Origin: Burkholderiales bacterium | Lineage (GTDB): Bacteria; Pseudomonadota; Gammaproteobacteria; Burkholderiales; Burkholderiaceae_C | Direction of reading: 5' to 3' | Assembly: GCA_013205525.1 (NCBI GenBank) | Contig: JABMMR010000170.1 | Coordinates: 1-5,460, forward strand | Length of the DNA stretch: 5,460 nucleotides | Part shown: piece by piece, positions 1 to 4,905 of the stretch | How positions within the stretch are numbered: the first letter of the stretch is position 1 | Layout: every line of letters starts with the position of its first letter | Notes under the pieces: model-generated | The model's input: only the letters and a program-made list of their open reading frames with translations | What the model was told of the DNA's origin: nothing | The model's database searches: none | Position numbers and translations under genes: made by a program

Positions 1-72
1 GCCCCAGCCCCAGCCCCAGCCCCAGTTGCGGCACCTTCACCTGCACCTGCACCTGCACCTGCAACTGCACCT
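1..72 (+). repeat. In-frame hexanucleotide repeats encoding Ala-Pro
   Basis: GCCCCA occurs four times in tandem at 1-24 and continues to the window edge. A second tract at 31-72 is built on GCACCT, with single-codon variants (TCA, ACT). Both encode Ala-Pro dipeptides but with different codons, so they look like two separate slippage expansions. The unit is 6 bp, so a change in copy number keeps the frame and only alters linker length. Confidence 0.85.
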
Positions 73-447
73 GAGCCAGCAGCTTCTGTGTCATCCAAAG
101 TCACTTACGCCGCTGATGCGTTCTTTGATTTTGATAAATCTGTCATCAAGCCTGAAGGCAAAGCCAAGCTTGATGATTTGGCCGGTAAAGTCAAGGCCAT
201 CAATTTGGAAGTCATCATTGCTGTTGGGCACACCGACTCAGTGGGTTCCGATGGATACAACCAAAAACTCTCTATTCGCCGTTCACAAGCTGTGAAGGCT
301 TATTTGATCAGCAAAGATATCGACAAAACCCGCATTTACACCGAAGGCAAAGGCGAGAAGCAGCCTGTGGCTGACAACAAGACCAAAGATGGTCGCGCCA
401 AAAACCGTCGCGTTGAAATTGAAGTGGTTGGTTCACGTAAGAACTGA
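1..447 (+). CDS. OmpA-family outer-membrane protein, C-terminal part (5' end outside window)
   Basis: Frame 1 is open from the window edge, so the N-terminus (signal peptide and any beta-barrel) is missing; 148 codons are visible. Visible residues 1-29 are an Ala-Pro-rich linker. Residues about 33-145 form an OmpA C-terminal (OmpA/MotB) domain: FDFDKS at about 42-47, GHTD at 76-79, the YNQKLS block just after it, and NRRVEIEV near the end. In this family the GHTD aspartate and the NRR arginine bind the diaminopimelate of peptidoglycan, anchoring the outer membrane to the cell wall from the periplasm. An internal GTG at 88 could be mistaken for a start, but the domain and linker continue upstream in frame. 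A strong terminator follows 20 bases after the stop, so this is the last gene of its transcript. A specific gene name is not justified without the N-terminus. Confidence 0.93.
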   Translation, partial: APAPAPAPVAAPSPAPAPAPATAPEPAASVSSKVTYAADAFFDFDKSVIKPEGKAKLDDLAGKVKAINLEVIIAVGHTDSVGSDGYNQKLSIRRSQAVKAYLISKDIDKTRIYTEGKGEKQPVADNKTKDGRAKNRRVEIEVVGSRKN

Positions 448-467
448 TTTTCAATTCAGTCCCCTGA

Positions 468-492
468 AACCCCGCTTGCGCGGGGTTTTTTT
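468..492 (+). terminator. Rho-independent terminator of the OmpA-family gene
   Basis: The arms CCCCGC (470-475) and GCGGGG (480-485) enclose a TTGC loop. Flanking AA/TT extend the stem, and seven T residues follow (486-492). It lies 20 bases after the OmpA stop. It ends only 29 bases before the ubiG start, so ubiG transcription must start very close to its ATG or arise by read-through. Confidence 0.9.
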
Positions 493-525
493 ATGTCCGC
501 CATTTATCAGACAATATCCTCATGA
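493..525 (+). other. Possible 10-codon leader ORF overlapping the ubiG start
   Basis: An ATG right after the terminator T-run opens a frame reading MSAIYQTISS. Its TGA stop overlaps the ubiG start as ATGA (522-525). A GGGG lies 7 bases before this ATG, whereas ubiG itself has no recognisable Shine-Dalgarno sequence. It could serve for translational coupling, but it is short and the GGGG belongs to the terminator stem, so chance is a real alternative. Confidence 0.22.
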
Positions 526-1229
526 ACACCATCAATGTAGACCCCGCCGAACTTGCCAAGTTCTCCGACCTCGCCCACCGCTGGTGGGATGTCAACAGCG
601 AATTCAAACCCCTGCACCAAATCAACCCCCTGCGCTTGGGGTGGATTGAAACATTTGGCAAGCTGCAAGGTTTGCAGGTGCTTGATGTGGGCTGCGGCGG
701 GGGCATTTTGTCGGACGCCATGGCGCGTGCCGGCGCCCATGTCACGGGCATCGACTTGGCCACCAAGTCGCTCAAGGTGGCGCAGTTGCACGCTTTGGAA
801 ACCCAAACCCCCAACATCACTTACCGCGAGGTCAGCGCCGAGGCCATGGCAGTCGAGCAGCCCGCCCGTTTCGATGTGGTGACATGCATGGAAATGTTGG
901 AACATGTTCCCGACCCGGCCTCCGTGGTTAAAGCTTGTGCGACCTTGCTCAAGCCGGGCGGCAGAGTGTTTTTCTCAACCCTCAACCGCAATCCAAAATC
1001 TTTTTTGTTTGCGATTTTGGGTGCTGAATATGTGCTGAATCTGCTGCCCAAAGGCACGCATGCCTACGACAAATTTATCCGTCCCAGCGAGTTGGCGGCT
1101 TTTTGCCGTGAAGCAAACTTGAATACTTTGGCCATGCGCGGTTTGCAATACAACCCGCTGACGCAACGCTATTGGCTAGACGCCAATACCAGCGTCAACT
1201 ACATGCTGGCCACCCAGCGCGAGGCTTGA
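522..1229 (+). CDS. ubiG: Ubiquinone biosynthesis O-methyltransferase UbiG
   Basis: A 235-residue class I SAM-dependent methyltransferase, close to the usual UbiG length of about 240. UbiG carries out the two O-methylation steps of ubiquinone synthesis (on 2-polyprenyl-6-hydroxyphenol and on 3-demethylubiquinol). The N-terminus is diagnostic: NVDPAELAKFSDLAHRWWD, then FKPLHQINPLRLGWI. SAM-binding motif I is LDVGCGGG (54-61), the acidic residue ending strand 2 is D78 in GIDL, EMLEHV is at 124-129 and LKPGG at 143-147. The ATG at 522 gives the full family N-terminus; there is no clear ribosome-binding site before it. The stop is one base before the next ATG, so ubiG and the phosphatase form an operon. 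No anomalies seen. Confidence 0.96.
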   Translation: MNTINVDPAELAKFSDLAHRWWDVNSEFKPLHQINPLRLGWIETFGKLQGLQVLDVGCGGGILSDAMARAGAHVTGIDLATKSLKVAQLHALETQTPNITYREVSAEAMAVEQPARFDVVTCMEMLEHVPDPASVVKACATLLKPGGRVFFSTLNRNPKSFLFAILGAEYVLNLLPKGTHAYDKFIRPSELAAFCREANLNTLAMRGLQYNPLTQRYWLDANTSVNYMLATQREA

Positions 1230-1230
1230 G

Positions 1231-1893
1231 ATGCCCTTGCCGCAAGCCGTGTTGTTCGACTTGGATGGCACCCTTATAGACAGCGCCCCTGACTTGGGAG
1301 CGGCCGCTGACAAAATGCGCACCGATCGCGGTTTGCCTAGCCTAGACTACGCGCTTTACCGTCCCATGGCCGGCTCTGGCGCTCGTGGCATGCTTGAAAT
1401 TGCTTTTGGCATGGGGCCAGAGCACCTCGATTACGAGGCCTTTAAAGATGAGTTTTTAAACAATTACGAGCGAGCTATGACGGTGCGCACGGCCATCTTT
1501 GATGGTGTACATGACTTGCTGGCGGATTTAGCAGTTCTTGGGCTTCAATGGGGCGTAGTCACCAACAAGCACCAACGCTTTACTTTGCCCCTGACGGCAC
1601 AAATCCCGATGTTTGCCGCGGCCCAAGCCATCATCAGTGGCGACACCACACCACACGCCAAACCGCATCCCGAGCCCCTGTTTGAGGCGGCGCGGCGTAT
1701 GCAACTGCCGCCCGAGCAATGTTGGTATGTGGGTGACGACGAACGCGACATCGTGGCGGGCAAAGCCGCCGGTATGACCACGGTTGCCGCCCACTATGGT
1801 TATTTGGGCAGTCAGGCCCAAGTGCACAGCTGGGGTGCGGACCACATCATCCATTCCCCCTTGGCTTTGGTCGATCTGCTTCGACAGGCGTAG
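1231..1893 (+). CDS. gph: HAD-family phosphatase, phosphoglycolate phosphatase (Gph) or MupP type
   Basis: A 220-residue HAD-superfamily hydrolase, subfamily IA. Motif I is FDLDGTLID (9-17) with nucleophile D10 and acid/base D12; motif II is T111 in VVTNK; motif III lysine is K144 in the AKPHPEP segment; motif IV is GDDERD (168-173), which holds the Mg-binding acids. The region after motif I is the helical cap typical of phosphoglycolate phosphatases. Gph removes 2-phosphoglycolate made during DNA repair or oxygenase side reactions. In Pseudomonas, however, the phosphatase gene beside ubiG is mupP, which dephosphorylates MurNAc-6-phosphate in peptidoglycan recycling, so that role is a fair alternative here. 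The ATG lies one base after the ubiG stop and is preceded by GAGG (1221-1224) inside the ubiG end, implying co-transcription and coupling. Its TAG stop is part of the putative ssrA -10 box. Confidence 0.9.
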   Translation: MPLPQAVLFDLDGTLIDSAPDLGAAADKMRTDRGLPSLDYALYRPMAGSGARGMLEIAFGMGPEHLDYEAFKDEFLNNYERAMTVRTAIFDGVHDLLADLAVLGLQWGVVTNKHQRFTLPLTAQIPMFAAAQAIISGDTTPHAKPHPEPLFEAARRMQLPPEQCWYVGDDERDIVAGKAAGMTTVAAHYGYLGSQAQVHSWGADHIIHSPLALVDLLRQA

Positions 1894-1896
1894 AAT
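1867..1896 (+). promoter_or_regulatory. Putative ssrA promoter overlapping the phosphatase stop codon
   Basis: TAGAAT at 1891-1896 matches the sigma-70 -10 consensus at five of six positions and lies 11 bases before the tmRNA 5' end. TTGGTC at 1867-1872 is a weak -35 (three of six) at 18-bp spacing. The first three bases of the -10 box are the TAG stop of the upstream phosphatase gene. No other candidate fits in the 14-base gap before the RNA. Confidence 0.5.
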
Positions 1897-1907
1897 CAAC
1901 ATTTCTT

Positions 1908-2285
1908 GGGGCTGCATTGGTTTCGACATGGGTTCGGACGCGGCGCAGGGCATGTCGAGGTTCTGTCACCTCGTAAATCCGCAGAAAAAAACTAACTGCA
2001 AACGACGAACGTTTCGCACTCGCGGCTTAAACCCGCGAGCCTTGCAACAGTTGGCCAATAGGCTGGGCAAGGGGGGTCGCAAGACCGTCCAGGCTGCAAG
2101 GTAATTCATATCGGCTGGCTTCTCATCGGGTACCTTGATGAGGAGCGAGAAAATAGGGTGCTGGTTTGGGGTGCAGCGTGTCGCTGCGCGGCACCTTGAA
2201 TGAGACAAAAAATCAGACGACTACACATGTAGAACTGTCCGAAAAAGACTTGTGGACGCGGGTTCAAATCCCGCCAGCTCCACCA
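1908..2285 (+). ncRNA. ssrA: tmRNA (transfer-messenger RNA), one-piece form
   Basis: About 378 nt. It rescues ribosomes stalled on broken mRNA by trans-translation, together with SmpB (not in this window). The ends pair as an alanine acceptor stem: GGGGCTG (1908-1914) with CAGCTCC (2275-2281), including the G3-U wobble used by alanyl-tRNA synthetase. The discriminator is A and CCA is encoded (2283-2285). The T-arm is GCGGG (2258-2262), loop TTCAAAT, CCCGC (2270-2274). The tag frame (1998-2030) ends in the loop of the hairpin CTCGCGG (2019-2025) / CCGCGAG (2033-2039). Both ends can be placed exactly from acceptor pairing. It is separate from the upstream operon only by 14 bases and is followed by a strong terminator. 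Its 3' end is a probable integration site for the abiE region downstream. Confidence 0.97.
1998..2030 (+). other. tmRNA tag-peptide reading frame (ANDERFALAA)
   Basis: Resume codon GCA at 1998 followed by AAC GAC GAA CGT TTC GCA CTC GCG GCT and stop TAA (2028-2030). It encodes ANDERFALAA, a degradation tag with the usual hydrophobic LAA end recognised by ClpXP-type proteases. The same tag is known from Burkholderiales, which supports the taxonomic call. Confidence 0.95.
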
Positions 2286-2308
2286 AATGCAAGTTTAAAA
2301 GCCGCTAA
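2263..2308 (+). repeat. Left copy of att-like imperfect direct repeat (tmRNA 3' end)
   Basis: It runs from the tmRNA T-loop (TTCAA) through the acceptor 3' strand and CCA into the first terminator arm. It aligns with 4306-4351. The downstream part matches at 22 of 24 aligned positions (2286-2308 against 4328-4351: one inserted C, one A/G change). The upstream part is weaker but keeps TTCAA, GC, AGC and CCA in register with one gap. Confidence 0.55.
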
Positions 2309-2332
2309 GTTTCACCACTTAGCGGCTTTTTT
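2297..2332 (+). terminator. Rho-independent terminator of ssrA
   Basis: A perfect 14-bp stem, AAAAGCCGCTAAGT (2297-2310) with ACTTAGCGGCTTTT (2317-2330), and loop TTCACC. Six T residues end the structure. On the minus strand the hairpin is followed by four T, so it may also help stop transcripts arriving from abiEii. From here to 2429 I see no gene, only a short TCAGCGA repeat (2350, 2375). Confidence 0.95.
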
Positions 2333-2429
2333 ATTATTTGTCGGATACATCAGCGAAGTGCAACTCCCTCGATTTCAGCGATTAAGGGTTGAGTGATGCG
2401 GGCTGTTTGAAGTCAGTAGTGTTCCGGCG

Positions 2430-3374
2430 TCACATTGAATTCAGATGCTTGCCAATTCGGTTAAGTAGCTGATCGAAATCCGGCTGTCCTTGGTGGTAGA
2501 GCGCAGAGGATTTTTTGTATTCCCGAGCAAAAAGATCTCGCTGCCCAGAATCGTTCAGGGTGAAGGCTGGATTCTTGGCGATCACCAATTCATCACCAGA
2601 CCGAAAGCGCTTCTGTTTCCGTTCTTGGTATGCCGTTGTACTCATGAATTCCTGCACTTCCTGCAACCCAAGCAAGCAATACACGTCGTAGTAGTGGCGC
2701 AGAAAGTTGCCGGGAAATTTTTGAGCCTCAGCTAAACGGCGGTACTTGGTCGAAATGGTTTGGAGCTTCTCTACGAAAGTGTGAGTCGGCGCGTAGCAGG
2801 GCACATCGGCGGCACGGTTGTCGACAACTTCAACGCCCCGGCTCAACGCGAAATCTAAAGCCCAAGAGGAGATGGTGACGGGTCGGTTGGGTGCGGTATC
2901 GTCGAACCCCAGTTCTAGAAGGATGCCATCTTTCAAACCTGTGATGGTGGTAGCGCGGGGTGAGTAGACGAGCCGAATGCCTGCGCTGCGCATTTTTTCG
3001 TCGTCAAAGAAGGTGTCCCGCTCAACACTTTCAATACCAGGGATGCGGATGCGTTTTGACAACTCGTCGTAATAAGCACGCCGCGAATCGATGTGTGCAG
3101 GTTTGTCCTGGTTGCGTCCAGTTTTGACATCCATGTCAGCAGGCGGCTCGATGCGGATGTCAATGTCTTCTGAGAAACGATGGATGACCCCGAAGCCTTT
3201 GGACAGGGAAGTGCCGCCCTTTAATTCGAACACAAAGCCTTGAGCTTGGAGCCCCCAAAGGCTGTGCATGATCCAGTAGTCTTTTTCGACCAGCATGGGG
3301 TCGAGCGCGCGCTCGTTTGCGACAACCGCAAGCAATTGATCGAAGTCACGTCGTTCGTGAAGAAAGTTAGCCAC
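2430..3374 (-). CDS. abiEii: AbiEii/AbiGii-family nucleotidyltransferase toxin
   Basis: A 314-residue protein of the DNA polymerase beta-like nucleotidyltransferase family (AbiEii/AbiGii, related to MenT toxins). Visible motifs: EKDYWI (30-35); motif I KGGTSLSKG (52-60); motif II SEDIDI (68-73), giving the metal-binding D70 and D72; LELGF (153-157); motif III around HTFVEKLQTISTKYR (198-212) with E202 and K203; motif IV RHYYDVYCLL (226-235). All catalytic positions are present, so the enzyme looks intact. Family members transfer nucleotides; MenT relatives modify the acceptor end of tRNA and stop growth. AbiE systems abort phage infection. The start is GTG (GTG GCT AAC), chosen because GGGAG lies 7 bases upstream and the N-terminus fits the family. 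It overlaps abiEi by 8 bp, which suggests translational coupling. It converges on ssrA. Confidence 0.92.
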   Translation of the reverse strand: MANFLHERRDFDQLLAVVANERALDPMLVEKDYWIMHSLWGLQAQGFVFELKGGTSLSKGFGVIHRFSEDIDIRIEPPADMDVKTGRNQDKPAHIDSRRAYYDELSKRIRIPGIESVERDTFFDDEKMRSAGIRLVYSPRATTITGLKDGILLELGFDDTAPNRPVTISSWALDFALSRGVEVVDNRAADVPCYAPTHTFVEKLQTISTKYRRLAEAQKFPGNFLRHYYDVYCLLGLQEVQEFMSTTAYQERKQKRFRSGDELVIAKNPAFTLNDSGQRDLFAREYKKSSALYHQGQPDFDQLLNRIGKHLNSM

Positions 3375-3978
3375 CGACCCACTCCCGAACGCGTTTGCGA
3401 GTGGCCATGTTGCCGTAGTTGTCCAATGCCTCTTGGAGTCGAGGTTGATTAAAAGACATCAGCTTGTTGCGTGCCTGGCTCAGCACCGCGTCACGGTCTT
3501 CGGCCAATTCCTCCAAGTTGTTCAGCAGGTCTACATACAAAAATTCGGACGTTAGTTTTTTGGGGAAGCGAGGCTTTACTCGGAAATTAAACTCTCGGTT
3601 GCCCAGCTTAAAAACGCCATGACGTTTGTGGTTATAGACCAGCGTGCTGTTGTAGAGCTGGGTGGTGCCTAGGCTTACCGTGTTGTATGAGGACGGAGAA
3701 AACACCAAAAAATCCTTGTCACGCAGAAATCCTCTCACCATCTGTTCGTCAGTGGGTGGCAAGGGACCAAAGTTCGATTGCTTTGGTGCGTAGTAAAGCC
3801 CCTGAGCCAGTTTTTTGAGCAGCCCAGTGGACACCAGTTCATTCAGATGCCGATCAACTGCATTACTCAGACGAGCGAGATCCTCACGCCGATAGACACG
3901 GCCGGCCTGCAGCTCGTCCGCAAGGTGCGCAGTGGCACCCCTTAGGGGAGGCGTTAATAGTGTGGCGGCTGCGGGCAT
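3367..3978 (-). CDS. abiEi: AbiEi-family antitoxin / winged-helix regulator
   Basis: A 203-residue protein in the antitoxin position of an AbiE module. Residues about 25-66 look like a winged helix-turn-helix: GRVYRREDLARL, then a recognition-helix region VDRHLNELVSTGLL, then a wing with the characteristic GLYYAPK (60-66). The C-terminal part is what the family uses to neutralise toxin, though I cannot assign individual residues. AbiEi proteins also repress their own promoter. The ATG at 3978 follows an in-frame TGA upstream, so no longer start exists. It has no Shine-Dalgarno sequence; the six bases before the ATG read TCCTCC, the reverse of one. The gene comes first in the operon, with a good promoter at 4006-4034. 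Family assignment rests on the wing motif and the AbiEii partner; the subfamily (for example DUF6088-like) is uncertain. Confidence 0.83.
   Translation of the reverse strand: MPAAATLLTPPLRGATAHLADELQAGRVYRREDLARLSNAVDRHLNELVSTGLLKKLAQGLYYAPKQSNFGPLPPTDEQMVRGFLRDKDFLVFSPSSYNTVSLGTTQLYNSTLVYNHKRHGVFKLGNREFNFRVKPRFPKKLTSEFLYVDLLNNLEELAEDRDAVLSQARNKLMSFNQPRLQEALDNYGNMATRKRVREWVGG
3382..3386 (-). promoter_or_regulatory. Ribosome-binding site fixing the GTG start of abiEii
   Basis: GGGAG on the minus strand, 7 bases before the GTG at 3374 and located inside the end of abiEi. It supports the GTG start and re-initiation after abiEi translation. Confidence 0.7.
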
Positions 3979-3992
3979 GGAGGATTTTTCAT

Positions 3993-4002
3993 TGAAATTT
4001 CA
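3993..4002. promoter_or_regulatory. Palindrome over the abiE transcription start, candidate operator
   Basis: TGAAATTTCA is a perfect 10-bp palindrome lying directly downstream of the predicted -10 box, over the expected start point near 3999. AbiEi antitoxins bind inverted repeats in their own promoter, so this is the natural operator candidate. ATGCAT (4002-4007) is a second short palindrome abutting it. Short AT-rich palindromes arise by chance, hence modest confidence. Confidence 0.35.
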
Positions 4003-4005
4003 TGC

Positions 4006-4034
4006 ATTTTAGCGCTTCTTGCCCGACGTGTCAT
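4006..4034 (-). promoter_or_regulatory. Sigma-70-type promoter of the abiEi-abiEii operon
   Basis: On the minus strand, ATGACA (4034-4029) and TAAAAT (4011-4006) each match consensus at five of six positions and are separated by exactly 17 bp. A start near 3999 would give a leader of about 20 nt before the ATG at 3978. Confidence 0.7.
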
Positions 4035-4062
4035 TCCCCTTAATTTGAGTGCATTCTTGGAC

Positions 4063-4111
4063 TGCGGACGCGGATTCAATGGTGATTTACGGAATTGAAC
4101 CGCTGTCCGCA
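4063..4111. repeat. Imperfect inverted repeat with tmRNA T-arm-like arms
   Basis: The left arm TGCGGACGCGGATTCAAT (4063-4080) pairs with the right arm (4094-4111), whose complement is TGCGGACAGCGGTTCAAT. One extra base in each arm makes two bulges, and the 13-base spacer is 4081-4093. Both arms resemble the tmRNA segment at 2251-2269 (TGTGGACGCGGGTTCAAAT). The resemblance extends outward to a shared GACT or GATT on the 5' side, and for the minus-strand arm to TTCAATTCC on the 3' side. Confidence 0.75.
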
Positions 4112-4305
4112 AATCGTTAGAACTGCTCACTTTGAAATGGCTATTCCCATCGGGGGAGTTGCCTACGAATTGGGGAATGGGAGGCTGTGTGCAGTGCGCG
4201 AGCCATGTTGCCCTGTTGGTTGGCCAAAGCGGTCAGCGAAGTTATGGCGCATGGCTGAGTCATGGTTCTCTCTAGGCCGGGATGATCAGGGTATATTAAG
4301 AGCCT

Positions 4306-4351
4306 TTCAATAAATGCTAGCCCATTTAATGCCAAGTTTAAAGGCCGCTAA
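4306..4351 (+). repeat. Right copy of att-like imperfect direct repeat
   Basis: It matches 2263-2308: TTCAA, then AGC and CCA in register, then AATGCCAAGTTTAAAGGCC and the first terminator arm. The best part, 4328-4351, matches at 22 of 24 aligned positions. It lacks a functional T-arm and CCA, as expected for a decayed leftover of a tmRNA 3' end. Confidence 0.55.
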
Positions 4352-4377
4352 CAACATACCGTTGGCGGCTTTTTTTT
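4340..4377 (+). terminator. Rho-independent terminator, diverged copy of the ssrA terminator
   Basis: The arms GCCGCTAAC (4344-4352) and GTTGGCGGC (4361-4369) form a 9-bp stem with one G-U pair and an 8-base loop, extendable by AAG/TTT. Eight T residues follow (4370-4377). The arm sequence is nearly that of the ssrA terminator (GCCGCTAAG / CTTAGCGGC). It ends 12 bases before the flavin reductase ATG, which is odd for a gene needing expression. Confidence 0.85.
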
Positions 4378-4389
4378 GAATCTGATCTT

Positions 4390-4905
4390 ATGACCGTTTT
4401 TTCTACCCAAGCCAGCTTGACCGAGCTTGACCCAACCGCTTTGCGCCGCTGCATGGCTTCCTTCGTCACCGGTGTGACGGTGATGACGGTTTTGGACGCA
4501 GACGGCAAGCCGGTAGGTTTGACCGCCAACTCATTCAGCTCATTGTCACTCGACCCACCTTTGATTGTGTGGAGTCTGCGCCTGAATTCCAGCAGCATGC
4601 CCATCTACCAACAGGCCCAGCGTTTTGTGGTGAATATCTTGGCGGATGACCAAATCGACATTTCCAACCGCTTTGCCAAATCAGCGCCCGATCGCTTCAA
4701 TGGTGTTTCCTACCAACCGGGAATGGCTGGCGTGCCATTGATCGACGGCTGTATCGCTTACCTTGAATGCAAATTAGAGGCCACTTACCCCGGTGGAGAC
4801 CATTTACTGTTTGTTGGGCGCGTCGAGCGCATACAGCAAACCGAGCGCCCCCCCTTGGCCTTTGTGGGTGGCAACTATGTGGCGGTTAAAGCCCTTACGC
4901 CGTGA
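4390..4905 (+). CDS. Flavin reductase-like domain protein (HpaC/NADH:FMN reductase type)
   Basis: A 171-residue single-domain protein of the flavin reductase-like (split-barrel FMN-binding) family. The N-terminus LRRCMASFVTGVTVMTV (18-34) is the family's first strand region, followed by GLTANSFSSLSLDPPLIVW (43-61), the FMN-binding loop. GDHLLFVGRV (136-145) and the terminal PLAFVGGNYV (155-164) are typical. Such proteins reduce FMN or FAD with NAD(P)H, often supplying reduced flavin to a monooxygenase, but no partner oxygenase is in this window, so the physiological partner is unknown. The ATG at 4390 gives the normal family length. There is no Shine-Dalgarno sequence, and a terminator lies 12 bases upstream. 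The end overlaps the DUF427 gene by 11 bp, tail to tail, with no terminator between. Confidence 0.9.
   Translation: MTVFSTQASLTELDPTALRRCMASFVTGVTVMTVLDADGKPVGLTANSFSSLSLDPPLIVWSLRLNSSSMPIYQQAQRFVVNILADDQIDISNRFAKSAPDRFNGVSYQPGMAGVPLIDGCIAYLECKLEATYPGGDHLLFVGRVERIQQTERPPLAFVGGNYVAVKALTP

Larger units (their letters stand above)
4035..4389. other. Non-coding, repeat-rich stretch at the island's right side
   Basis: No convincing gene lies between the abiE promoter and the flavin reductase. It holds a long imperfect inverted repeat (4063-4111), about 190 bases without recognisable content (4112-4305), an att-like repeat (4306-4351) and a terminator. A 72-codon frame from a TTG at 4095 begins inside the inverted repeat, has no ribosome-binding site and resembles nothing I know. 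The stretch reads as scar tissue from past integration events. Confidence 0.6.

Noticed and set aside
88..447. Separate small OmpA-domain gene starting at the GTG at 88
   Set aside because: The frame continues upstream through an Ala-Pro linker to the window edge, so 88 is internal.
507..1166. Minus-strand frames opposite ubiG
   Set aside because: Shadows of ubiG, which shows all motifs of its family.
2350..2381. TCAGCGA direct repeat downstream of the ssrA terminator
   Set aside because: Only 7 bp and two copies; expected by chance.
1784..2396. Open frames across the tmRNA on both strands
   Set aside because: They lie over a well-defined structured RNA and do not resemble proteins.
4097..4123. 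Integron attC-like site (CGTTAGAA near an inverted repeat)
   Set aside because: The right core consensus GTTRRRY is not met and no matching left core is present; the tmRNA-like explanation fits better.
4095..4313. 72-codon frame on the plus strand in the repeat-rich gap
   Set aside because: It starts with TTG inside the inverted repeat, has no ribosome-binding site and no recognisable motif; its composition looks random.
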